The translations under genes were made by a program, and so were the position numbers. The notes under the pieces are model-generated. The model searched no databases. It saw only the letters and a list, made by a program, of their open reading frames with translations, and was not told the origin of the DNA. Below, piece by piece: positions 1-6,188 of a stretch of DNA of 12,138 nucleotides (its first letter is position 1; every line of letters begins with the position of its first letter). The DNA is from Christensenella sp. UBA7868. Its GTDB lineage: Bacteria; Bacillota; Clostridia; Christensenellales; UBA1242. Location: NCBI GenBank assembly GCA_002501285.1, contig DLSG01000010.1, positions 14,581 through 26,718 on the forward strand, read 5' to 3'.

Positions 1-918
1 GGTGCAATAAAAGGTCTGTTCAAAAGAAAGTATAAAATAGTGCACGCATTAAAAGATGTAAGTTTTGAAATCGAAGAGGGCGACATTGTTGGTTATATTG
101 GGCCAAATGGCGCAGGAAAATCTACCACCATAAAAATTATGAGTGGTATTTTAAATCCTACAAGTGGAGAATGTGAAATTAACGGATATTGCCCTTGGAA
201 AAATCGAAAAAATTATGTTAAAAACATAGGCGTTGTTTTTGGACAGCGTTCGCAACTTTGGTGGGATGTTCCAGTAATTGAAAGTTTTGAGTTGTTAAAA
301 GATATTTATAAAATTCCAACCGATGCTTATAATGAAAATCTTGAACTTCTTACAAAAACTTTAAGACTGGAAGAACTTTTAAACAGACCATTAAGGCAAT
401 TGAGTTTAGGACAAAAAATGAAATGTGAACTTGCTGGGGCTTTGCTACACAAACCTAAAATATTATTTTTGGACGAACCAACTATTGGCCTTGATGCTGT
501 TACCAAACTTGCGGTAAGAGATTTTATTAAATACATAAACAAAGAGTGGGGAACAACGGTAATTTTAACCACTCATGATATGAATGATATAGAAGCACTA
601 ACAAATAAAATTATTTTAATCGGAAGAGGAGAAATTTTATATAATGGAAGTTTTAGTGCTATAAAACAACGTTATGGGGCGGTAAAAACAATTAAAGTTC
701 AATTTTCAAAGGCGTATGACGAAATTGCGCTTGATGGTTATACTGTCGTTTCTCACAATCAAAATACTGCAACAATAAAGAATAATGAAACTACAATATT
801 TCATGCAAAAGATTTTATTTCTAAAATAAGCGAAAAATATGATGTTGTTGACTTTTCGGTTGAGCCGATGAGTGTTGATGAAATTCTAGCAAGTCTTTAT
901 AAAGAATTTAATTTGTAG
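1..918 (+). CDS. ABC-2 type exporter, ATP-binding subunit (5' end outside window)
   Basis: Nucleotide-binding subunit that would power export by the two membrane proteins encoded directly downstream. The reading frame is open from base 1, so the true start lies upstream. The GTG at position 40 has no ribosome site and falls inside the usual first beta-strand region, so it is not the start. Counting from codon 1, the Walker A motif GPNGAGKST is at 34-42. It is followed by a Q-loop (FGQRSQLWW), the signature LSLGQ, the Walker B/D-loop stretch LFLDEPTIGLD and the H-loop TTHD, so all ATPase motifs are intact. The tail after the H-loop (about 95 residues) is the C-terminal extension typical of this subfamily. 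About 305 codons are visible and the family is roughly 310-330 residues, so only a short N-terminus is missing. The substrate cannot be read from the sequence; drug, glycoconjugate or lipid export are all possible. Confidence 0.93.
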   Translation, partial: GAIKGLFKRKYKIVHALKDVSFEIEEGDIVGYIGPNGAGKSTTIKIMSGILNPTSGECEINGYCPWKNRKNYVKNIGVVFGQRSQLWWDVPVIESFELLKDIYKIPTDAYNENLELLTKTLRLEELLNRPLRQLSLGQKMKCELAGALLHKPKILFLDEPTIGLDAVTKLAVRDFIKYINKEWGTTVILTTHDMNDIEALTNKIILIGRGEILYNGSFSAIKQRYGAVKTIKVQFSKAYDEIALDGYTVVSHNQNTATIKNNETTIFHAKDFISKISEKYDVVDFSVEPMSVDEILASLYKEFNL

Positions 919-925
919 GAGAATT

Positions 926-1723
926 ATGGGTTCATATTTTGGAATTTTTAAAATGCAATTCAAGGGAGAATTGCAGTATAGAGCAAAAGCGTTTTCGGGG
1001 GTTTTAACTCAATTCTTTTGGGGACTAATGTATATTTGCTTATATTCAGCATTTTTAAAAAATGGAACGGTAAATGGATTTACGTTAGAGCAAATGACAA
1101 CTTATGTTTGGCTTGGTCAGGCGTTTTTGGTTATGCGATTTGTAACTCTTGGAAAACATTGTGCCAGCGAGATAACATCGGGAAATGTATGCTATAAATT
1201 TGTTAGACCAATAAATTTATATAATCTTTGGTATGCCGAGTTTGTTGGCGAAAAATTGGCAGCAACAATTTTAAGATTTGCTCCAATTTTATTAGTTGCT
1301 TCATTTTTGCCTGTTGGGTTTAGGCTTACAGCGCCAGTTAGTTTTGTTGCTTTCACTTTGTTTTTAGTAAGTTTAATTTTGGGCTTGTTAATTAGTGTTG
1401 CTCTTTCAATGTTTGCAGTTGATATTGTGTTTAAAACTTTATCGGGTAAAGGTGCAGTGAATATTGTAACTACACTTTGCGGTTTGCTTGGTGGAATGTA
1501 TATTCCGCTTCCAATGCTTCCACAAGGAATTCAAAATGTTTTAAATTATTTGCCTTTTAGGTTTATAAGCGATTTACCTTTTAGAATTTATATAGGAAAT
1601 ATTCCAACAACTGAAGCGTTAATTTATTGTGGGATTTCTCTTGCGTGGCTGATAATTATTGTTTTGCTTGGAAAACTTTTACTTAAAGGGTCTTTGAAAA
1701 AGACGATTATACAAGGAGGTTAA
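926..1723 (+). CDS. ABC-2 family permease, DUF990-like, first subunit
   Basis: Integral membrane subunit of the exporter, 265 residues, which is normal for the DUF990 (ABC2_membrane_6) family. Six hydrophobic stretches are visible at about residues 24-43, 58-72, 112-130, 137-167, 178-196 and 231-252. The cytosolic segment GNVCYKFVRPINLY (86-99) matches the conserved 'sG.....l.rP.n.y' region of these permeases. The ATG is preceded by TAGGAG with good spacing and begins 7 bases after the ATPase stop, so the genes are one operon. It pairs naturally with the next gene, since these transporters use two dissimilar permeases. Family assignment is from recalled sequence character; the transported molecule is unknown. 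Confidence 0.88.
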   Translation: MGSYFGIFKMQFKGELQYRAKAFSGVLTQFFWGLMYICLYSAFLKNGTVNGFTLEQMTTYVWLGQAFLVMRFVTLGKHCASEITSGNVCYKFVRPINLYNLWYAEFVGEKLAATILRFAPILLVASFLPVGFRLTAPVSFVAFTLFLVSLILGLLISVALSMFAVDIVFKTLSGKGAVNIVTTLCGLLGGMYIPLPMLPQGIQNVLNYLPFRFISDLPFRIYIGNIPTTEALIYCGISLAWLIIIVLLGKLLLKGSLKKTIIQGG

Positions 1724-1724
1724 T

Positions 1725-2504
1725 ATGCTTTATAAAAAATATTTAGGAATGCATTTAAAAACTTCTTTTGAATATAGATTTAACATTCTAATGGTTGCAA
1801 TATCTCAAGTTATAATTTCAATAGGGGAACTTATTTCGGTTTACTTGTTGTTTAAACAATTTAACAGTGTAGGAAGTTGGGGTTTTTATGATGCTGCATT
1901 AATGTTTGGAATTATTACTACTGTTTTTTCATTATCAGAGTGCTTTGGAAGGGGTTACGATGAGTTTCCGAAATTAATAAAAAATGGTGACCTTGACAGA
2001 ATGCTGGTTCGTCCTGTAAATTTGCATAAACAAATTTTGGGGTCGAAAATTGAGTTCGTTAAACTTTCAAGAACAATTTTAGGTATTGCGGTTAGTGTTA
2101 TAGCGCTTGTTAATATGAACATAAGTTGGGATATTTGGAAAGTTTTAGTTTTAATTTCAACTTATTTATGTGGATTTTTGGTAATTTTGGGCGTGTTTAT
2201 GATTGGTGCGGGAATTAGCGTGTTTACTGTAGAAAATTTGGAATTTGTAAATATTATGACTAATGGAAGTAAGGAACTAGCATTTTATCCAATAGATATT
2301 TATAAAAAATGGCTAACACGAATTTTTACTTTTATCATTCCCGTTGCTTGCTTTAACTATTTGCCTCTTTGTTTTTTAACTGGAAAGGGAAGTTTGCCTC
2401 AAATTGTTTATGGGCTTTCACCTATTTTTGGAGCATTATTCTTTATTCCTTGTTTGTTATTTATGAATTGGTGTTTGAAAAAATATCAAGGCACTGGAAC
2501 TTAA
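1725..2504 (+). CDS. ABC-2 family permease, DUF990-like, second subunit
   Basis: Second membrane subunit, 259 residues, with about six hydrophobic segments (roughly 21-43, 56-72, 115-131, 137-168, 198-216 and 231-250). It has the conserved cytosolic motif NGDLDRMLVRPVN (87-99) and a YPIDIYKKWL segment before the TIIP-type helix, both typical of the DUF990 half-transporters that act as heterodimers. The start follows an AAGGAGGT ribosome site and lies one base after the stop of the first permease, so translation is probably coupled. This is the last gene of the operon: 190 bases of very A+T-rich DNA with a new promoter follow. No classic G+C hairpin terminator is visible after it. Confidence 0.87.
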   Translation: MLYKKYLGMHLKTSFEYRFNILMVAISQVIISIGELISVYLLFKQFNSVGSWGFYDAALMFGIITTVFSLSECFGRGYDEFPKLIKNGDLDRMLVRPVNLHKQILGSKIEFVKLSRTILGIAVSVIALVNMNISWDIWKVLVLISTYLCGFLVILGVFMIGAGISVFTVENLEFVNIMTNGSKELAFYPIDIYKKWLTRIFTFIIPVACFNYLPLCFLTGKGSLPQIVYGLSPIFGALFFIPCLLFMNWCLKKYQGTGT

Positions 2505-2645
2505 AATCTTATACAAAATTTTTCTTTATTTTTAAATTTAACAAATAAATCTTAATTAAAAAATCAATTTAATAAATTTTTATTAATATTTTAATAATAA
2601 AAAATCATTATTTTAATAATTTGTATTAATTTTTGAATTAAATAG
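2505..2645. other. Extremely A+T-rich spacer after the ABC operon
   Basis: This 141-base gap holds only about ten G or C bases by eye. It contains A/T inverted repeats such as AATAAT at about 2593 facing ATTATT near 2607, but no G+C stem followed by a T-run, so a standard intrinsic terminator cannot be named. It may act as an UP-element-like or curved region ahead of the promoter at 2646, or simply be spacer. Confidence 0.5.
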
Positions 2646-2674
2646 TTGACATTTACTTAAAATTTGCCTAAAAT
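2646..2674 (+). promoter_or_regulatory. Sigma-A promoter of the XRE / HD-TGS operon
   Basis: TTGACA (2646-2651), a 17-base spacer and TAAAAT (2669-2674). Transcription would start near 2681. This removes the upstream TTG at 2664 as a possible start for the regulator gene, because that codon lies between the promoter elements. Confidence 0.8.
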
Positions 2675-2683
2675 TATTTTAGG
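2656..2683. promoter_or_regulatory. Palindromic operator over the -10 and start site
   Basis: CCTAAAATTATTTTAGG at 2667-2683 is a perfect palindrome (8-bp half-sites around one central base). It covers the -10 element, the predicted start and the first bases of the ribosome site. A further half-site, CTTAAAAT, lies at 2656-2663, exactly 11 bp (one helical turn) upstream of CCTAAAAT. The simplest reading is an autorepressor site for the XRE protein encoded 11 bases downstream. Binding is inferred, not shown. Confidence 0.65.
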
Positions 2684-2693
2684 AGATTTGGTT

Positions 2694-3656
2694 ATGAATA
2701 ACACTATTTTTCAAAAAAACTTAAAAGAACTTACAAAATTATACACACAAAAACAAATTGCGGAAAAAACTGGATTTTCGCAATCTTCAATAAATAACTA
2801 TTTATGTAAGGCTGTTGAACCGTCTATACAATTTCTTTACGCTTTGAAAGAAGCGTTTGGGGTTAGTGTGGACGATTTTTTGTTTTCAGATTTTAAAATT
2901 GAAAATCGTGCTTCTTTTGACCAATATTTAGGAAATTATATAATTTATTATTATAATAATGATTCTTATAAAGGCGAAGTTCACACAAATTTAAAAAACA
3001 CTTTGAATTATGGTGTGTTAAGTATTTATAAAAATAAAGAATTCGATAAAGATATTCAGGTGTCTGCAAGTTTTGTTCGTGACCGAATGCTTGCTATAAA
3101 ACTTCTAAAAAAATTAAATGCGGGTAAAGGTTTAGAAAAACATATTTACGAAGAAGTTGGTGATGCTTATAGTGGGGATATTTCAATAAGTGACCAAAGT
3201 ATTTTTTTAGATTTATATAATAAAGGAAATGGGGACAAAAGTTTTATTATTTTAAATAATCCGCCAACAAAACAAAAATATATTGGTGGGGTTGGAACGG
3301 CAAACTCAATTTCTAGGGGAAGAGAACATAACCCTTGTGTGCAATTTGTTATAATCTCAAAAAAAATACTTGATGTTCCAGACGGTGAACTTTACAACTT
3401 ATTAAAATTTGACGATTATTTTGTTAATATGGATTTTGCAATTAAAGATATTATTGATTTGTTTAAAAGATTATATTCTGAGAAAAACGAACTTTCAGTT
3501 GAACTTACAGAAACACAAAAACAGGCAATTGTAAGAAACAAACTTGAATATCATTTTAATGAAATTTTGGAAGCGAATGTGTTTAGGTTTGCTAAAATCT
3601 CTAACAAAGAAGATGATACAATTTATAAACTAATACGGGAGGGAATTGATGTTTAA
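2694..3656 (+). CDS. XRE-family regulator with unrecognised C-terminal domain
   Basis: DNA-binding regulator of 320 residues. An XRE-type helix-turn-helix occupies about 5-62, with TQKQIAEKTGFSQSSINNYL as the recognition unit and a typical closing VSVDDFLF. The rest is much larger than in a plain repressor. Residues about 75-225 look beta-rich and include a glycine/serine stretch GGVGTANSISRG (198-209), and the end (245-300) is helical; I do not recognise this domain and it may bind a ligand or a partner. The start at 2694 is chosen over a TTG 30 bases upstream because AGGAG stands 8 bases before it and the promoter -10 overlaps the earlier codon. The gene overlaps the next one by 8 bp, so the two products are probably made together. 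A palindrome over the promoter suggests self-repression. Confidence 0.85.
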   Translation: MNNTIFQKNLKELTKLYTQKQIAEKTGFSQSSINNYLCKAVEPSIQFLYALKEAFGVSVDDFLFSDFKIENRASFDQYLGNYIIYYYNNDSYKGEVHTNLKNTLNYGVLSIYKNKEFDKDIQVSASFVRDRMLAIKLLKKLNAGKGLEKHIYEEVGDAYSGDISISDQSIFLDLYNKGNGDKSFIILNNPPTKQKYIGGVGTANSISRGREHNPCVQFVIISKKILDVPDGELYNLLKFDDYFVNMDFAIKDIIDLFKRLYSEKNELSVELTETQKQAIVRNKLEYHFNEILEANVFRFAKISNKEDDTIYKLIREGIDV

Positions 3657-5073
3657 GGAAATTGATGAAAGATTTTCTTTAATTGAAGATGTTGCTTTGG
3701 CGTCTGACTTGTCGCTTGATATAATAAAAAAAGCATATAAAAAAGCCAAAGAACTTCATAAAAATCAATTAAGAAAAGATGGCACACCTTATATTAGTCA
3801 CCCCGTAGAAGTGGCACTAATTTTGGCGAAACTTGGCTTTGATGAAAATGTTATTTGCGGGGCATTGCTTCATGATACAATTGAAGATTGTGGTTATACA
3901 CCAAAACAAATGAAAGAAGATTTTAATGAAACAATTTTTAAACTTGTAGATTGTGTTAGTGCAATTGATAATTCTAAATATGTTTTTGATAGTGACAATA
4001 TTTATGAGGACCCTGGTTTTGTAAAATCTTCTGCGGAAGAACAAACTTTTAAAAAATTAATATCTCTTGGAAAAGAAAATCCTTGTGGGTTTGCGATAAA
4101 GTTTGCCGATAGACTTCATAATCTTCGAACTATTTCAACTTTTGATTATTCAAAACAACTTGAAAAAGTTAGAGAAACTGAAAAATGGGTAATGCCGATT
4201 GCAAAAGCACTTCAAAGTGAATATTTTTATAGAGCAATAAAAAATGAGTGTTTTAAAATTGTAAATCAATATAATGGTCAAAGATTTTTTGAGCACTATA
4301 ATGCTTATCATAATTCAAATAAAAAAAATGTGGCACAATTAAATTCTAAATTAAACGAAATTTTTTCACTTACTTTTAAAGATATAAAAATAAAAAATGT
4401 TAGAGAGTATAAAGTTTTTGAAGATTTAACTCGTATTTACAAAAAAATTGATATTTCAAGAATTTCGCAAGGACAAATAATAAAAGTCGCAAATTATAAC
4501 ATTTATATGCTTTATGACAATATTTCAAGGCAAGAAGCATTGGCGGAATTTTTAAATAAAATTCAAGATAAAACTAAATTAAAAGTTATAGATGCGCAAG
4601 TGGGCACTTTCACGAATAAAACATATTTTCAGGTGGAAGACGAATTTAAAAACAAATATAATTTCTATATTTTAAGCGAAAGTGAATATTCAATTGTTAA
4701 AGTTGGAACGGCTGACGGACAAAATCTTGATAAAATTGACGAAGAAAATATAAACGATTTAGATGTTGATTTAATTAAAGTTAAAACAAGGTCTGGTGAA
4801 GTTAAATATATTGCAAAAAATAGTACAGTTTTAGATTTTGCGTTTAAAATCCATAAAGATATTGGTTTTGCGTTTAAATATGCTATAATAAATTCTGGAA
4901 AAACAAAGTTTCCACCTTACACAAAAATAAACGAAAACGACAAAATTGAAATTATTACAGATAAAGACGAAGATGGTAATTTGAAAAATAATGCACAACT
5001 AAAATGGCTTGCGTATGTAAATTCCGAATATGCAAAAAAAGTTTTAATAAAATGGCTTGAAAAATTGATGTAA
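3649..5073 (+). CDS. RelA/SpoT-like HD hydrolase with TGS domain, synthetase motifs absent
   Basis: 474 residues from the ATG at 3649, which has GGGAGGG 5 bases ahead; a TTG one codon earlier is too close to it. The N-terminal HD domain (about 20-190) keeps the residues known to be needed for (p)ppGpp hydrolysis in Rel proteins: R42, H51 in PYISHP, H75-D76, E79-D80 and D154/N158 in ADRLHN. Residues 375-437 read as a TGS domain (LDFAFKIHKDIG, then NDKIEIIT). The tail ends with a LKWLAYVNSEYAKKVLIKWL helix like the segment after TGS in Rel. Where the synthetase should be (about 245-365) there is a strand/helix pattern, but no RFKDYI, YQSLH or EIQIRT motifs; zinc-finger and ACT domains are missing. 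It probably hydrolyses an alarmone or related nucleotide and cannot make one. Its start overlaps the XRE gene's stop, giving one operon. Substrate is inferred from family only. Confidence 0.85.
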   Translation: MFKEIDERFSLIEDVALASDLSLDIIKKAYKKAKELHKNQLRKDGTPYISHPVEVALILAKLGFDENVICGALLHDTIEDCGYTPKQMKEDFNETIFKLVDCVSAIDNSKYVFDSDNIYEDPGFVKSSAEEQTFKKLISLGKENPCGFAIKFADRLHNLRTISTFDYSKQLEKVRETEKWVMPIAKALQSEYFYRAIKNECFKIVNQYNGQRFFEHYNAYHNSNKKNVAQLNSKLNEIFSLTFKDIKIKNVREYKVFEDLTRIYKKIDISRISQGQIIKVANYNIYMLYDNISRQEALAEFLNKIQDKTKLKVIDAQVGTFTNKTYFQVEDEFKNKYNFYILSESEYSIVKVGTADGQNLDKIDEENINDLDVDLIKVKTRSGEVKYIAKNSTVLDFAFKIHKDIGFAFKYAIINSGKTKFPPYTKINENDKIEIITDKDEDGNLKNNAQLKWLAYVNSEYAKKVLIKWLEKLM

Positions 5074-5094
5074 AAATCAATTTAGTTAAATTGG

Positions 5095-5123
5095 TTGAGA
5101 AATAAAATAATTTATATTATAAT
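5095..5123 (+). promoter_or_regulatory. Sigma-A promoter of the DUF4145 gene
   Basis: TTGAGA (5095-5100), 17 bases, TATAAT (5118-5123); predicted start near 5130, followed by AGGAAGG at 5132-5138. Just upstream, CAATTTA-GT-TAAATTG (from about 5079) is a short A/T inverted repeat that could be a weak terminator of the preceding operon or an operator; it lacks a T-run. Confidence 0.75.
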
Positions 5124-5144
5124 AAAATCATAGGAAGGTTTTAA

Positions 5145-5729
5145 ATGAGTGTATTTTTTGGTAAAAAAACTGATTATCGTGGAGCACACAATATTGAAAC
5201 GAACAAAATAGAATGTCCTTGGTGTGATAGTATTATTTCGCCTAATTTCGGATATACTGTGGGAGATGGATTTGGATATTTGCGTGGTGAAATTTATGTT
5301 TGTCCAAATTGTAATGAAATTATACTTTATGACTCTTTAACTGGGAGAACTTATCCAAATTCTAAATTTGGTAAGAAAGTTAATAAACTTCCACAAGACA
5401 TAGAGGCACTTTATGATGAGTGTAGAAGATGTTATTCTGTTGAAGCGTATTCAGCAGTTTCTATGCTTTCAAGAAAATTGTTAATGCATATTGCTGTAAG
5501 TATGGGAGCGGAACCAGATAAATCTTTTAAGTATTATGTCGATTATTTAGATGAAAATAATTACATTCCTCCAAGAAGCAGACATATTTTAGAATTTATA
5601 CGAAATCAGGGTAATGAATTAAATCATCAAATTATTGTTAGAAAAAAAGAAGAAGCAGAAAAACTTATAAATTTTTTGTCCATGATTTTAATATTTTTAT
5701 ATGAATATGCAGATGAAGAAGCTGAATAA
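5145..5729 (+). CDS. Zinc-ribbon protein with DUF4145 domain
   Basis: 194 residues. The N-terminus holds a zinc-ribbon-like pair of knuckles, CPWC (24-27) and CPNC (53-56). Residues about 83-165 match my recollection of the DUF4145 family, ending in the segment IRNQGNELNHQ with R153 and H161. From family knowledge, DUF4145 has been grouped with HEPN-type helical domains, whose RNases use an Arg...His pair; here the spacing is R-x7-H, slightly longer than the usual R-x4-6-H, so RNase activity is only a possibility. It is a single gene: its own promoter lies upstream and the promoter of the tRNA unit lies downstream. The start is supported by AGGAAGG 6 bases ahead. It is likely cytosolic; no signal or membrane segment is seen. 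Confidence 0.75.
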   Translation: MSVFFGKKTDYRGAHNIETNKIECPWCDSIISPNFGYTVGDGFGYLRGEIYVCPNCNEIILYDSLTGRTYPNSKFGKKVNKLPQDIEALYDECRRCYSVEAYSAVSMLSRKLLMHIAVSMGAEPDKSFKYYVDYLDENNYIPPRSRHILEFIRNQGNELNHQIIVRKKEEAEKLINFLSMILIFLYEYADEEAE

Positions 5730-5784
5730 TAGAAAAATTAAAAAAGAAAAATTTAAGCGAAATTAAAAAAATTTAATTTATTGC

Positions 5785-5813
5785 TTGAATTTTTTTTATT
5801 TTTATAGTATAAT
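5785..5813 (+). promoter_or_regulatory. Sigma-A promoter of the ncRNA / tRNA-Leu unit
   Basis: TTGAAT (5785-5790), 17 bases, TATAAT (5808-5813), start near 5820. No coding start follows, which supports a stable-RNA transcription unit running to the terminator at 6111-6149. An all-A/T hairpin (AAATTAAA 5760-5767 / TTTAATTT 5772-5779) just upstream may weakly end the previous gene's transcript. Confidence 0.75.
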
Positions 5814-5819
5814 CAAAAA

Positions 5820-5992
5820 GTATGTGTAATAAAACTTAATTTTACCACACATAATTTGAGTGGAACAGAGTGGAGCGCATCCAGTGGATGAAGAAGCGAA
5901 CACGGCAGTTCTTGGCTTTAACAAGCACTAAACCTTTACGGTTTAAGGGCGACGATTAAAACAAGAGGAGGACTTGTCCAACACTCCGAACG
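5820..5992 (+). ncRNA. Unidentified structured RNA upstream of tRNA-Leu
   Basis: No open frame fits here, yet 5859-5992 has 65 G or C in 134 bases (about 49%), far above the surrounding DNA, as expected of a structured RNA. Visible pairings: TATGTGT 5821-5827 with ACACATA 5847-5853; GAGTG 5858-5862 with CACTC 5982-5986, closing the domain; CATCC 5878-5882 with GGATG 5886-5890; CTTG 5911-5914 with CAAG 5922-5925; TAAACC 5929-5934 with GGTTTA 5940-5945; ACAAG 5961-5965 with CTTGT 5973-5977, leaving an AGGAGGA loop. The promoter at 5785 starts the transcript, which has no terminator before the tRNA, so this RNA should be released by processing. It is not one of the riboswitch, SRP, 6S, tmRNA or RNase P patterns I can recall. 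The 5' end is predicted and the 3' end is approximate. Confidence 0.6.
5831..5858 (+). repeat. 28-bp direct repeat, copy 1 (before the ncRNA)
   Basis: It begins AAAACTTAAT and ends ACCACACATAATTTG. It matches copy 2 at 5993-6020 in 27 of 28 positions; the one difference is T at 5841 against A at 6003. It directly precedes the G+C-rich core of the ncRNA. Its ACACATA part can pair with TATGTGT at 5821-5827. Confidence 0.9.
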
Positions 5993-6020
5993 AAAACTTA
6001 ATATTACCACACATAATTTG
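5993..6020 (+). repeat. 28-bp direct repeat, copy 2 (before tRNA-Leu)
   Basis: Second copy, 162 bases after the first; its last G is base 1 of the tRNA. So the same leader stands in front of both RNAs, as if one unit had been duplicated or the ncRNA had been inserted with duplication of the flanking leader. ACACATA here (6009-6015) could compete with copy 1 for pairing with 5821-5827. Confidence 0.9.
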
Positions 6021-6105
6021 CCGGAGTGGTGGAATGGCAGACGCGACGGACTCAAAATCCGTTGAGGGCAACTTCGTGCGGGTTCAAGTCCCGCCTTCGG
6101 CACCA
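6020..6105 (+). tRNA. tRNA-Leu (anticodon CAA, reads UUG)
   Basis: Class II tRNA of 86 bases with encoded CCA (6103-6105). The acceptor stem is GCCGGAG (6020-6026) with CTTCGGC (6095-6101), containing one G-T pair, and A6102 is the discriminator. The anticodon stem is ACGGA / TCCGT around loop CTCAAAA, giving anticodon CAA at 6053-6055. A long variable arm (GAGGGCAACTTCGTG region) and T-arm GCGGG-TTCAAGT-CCCGC (6078-6094) follow. A long variable arm with A73 and anticodon CAA fits leucine. The mature 5' end overlaps the last base of the preceding direct repeat. It is transcribed from the promoter at 5785 and ended by the hairpin at 6111. Confidence 0.96.
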
Positions 6106-6110
6106 AACAG

Positions 6111-6149
6111 AAAAAATCCGAACCGCTACAAAAGTGGTTCGGATTTTTT
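6111..6149 (+). terminator. Intrinsic terminator after tRNA-Leu
   Basis: Arms 6111-6127 and 6133-6149 pair over 17 positions (AAAAAATCCGAACC... / ...GGTTCGGATTTTTT, one G-T pair) around a 5-base loop, ending in six Ts. The A-run on the other side makes it potentially bidirectional. Its core is shared with the terminator at 8318-8352. Confidence 0.93.
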
Positions 6150-6188
6150 ATAAGTAAAACTTTAAATTATTTAATTGGAGAAAATTTA

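Noticed and set aside
40..42. GTG as start of the ABC ATPase
   Set aside because: The frame is open to base 1 and encodes family-like residues (GLFKRKYK) before it, and there is no ribosome site.
327..572. Minus-strand 81-residue frame
   Set aside because: It is a shadow of the ATPase signature/Walker B region without its own start signals.
2664..2666. TTG as start of the large XRE protein
   Set aside because: It lies between the -35 and -10 elements, upstream of the predicted transcript start; the ATG at 2694 has a good SD.
3817..4044. Minus-strand 75-residue frame
   Set aside because: It is antisense to the HD catalytic region, with no ribosome site or promoter.
5075..5100. Short A/T inverted repeat as terminator of the XRE/HD-TGS operon
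   Set aside because: It is a 7-bp A/T stem with 2-base loop and no T-run, too weak to call; noted only in the promoter entry.
5893..5908. 5S rRNA-like match (CGAACACGG-AGTT) inside the ncRNA
   Set aside because: The short match resembles 5S loop C, but the flanking sequence lacks the 5S helix II/III partners and the conserved helix IV/V pattern, so it is not a 5S gene; a distant relation is not supported.
5820..6020. Retron or CRISPR-like array at the repeats
   Set aside because: There are only two repeats, no reverse transcriptase or cas gene, and the interval is a structured RNA rather than spacers.
6020..6105. tRNA-Leu as an island attachment site
   Set aside because: No second copy of the tRNA 3' end is visible downstream in the window and no integrase gene is present.
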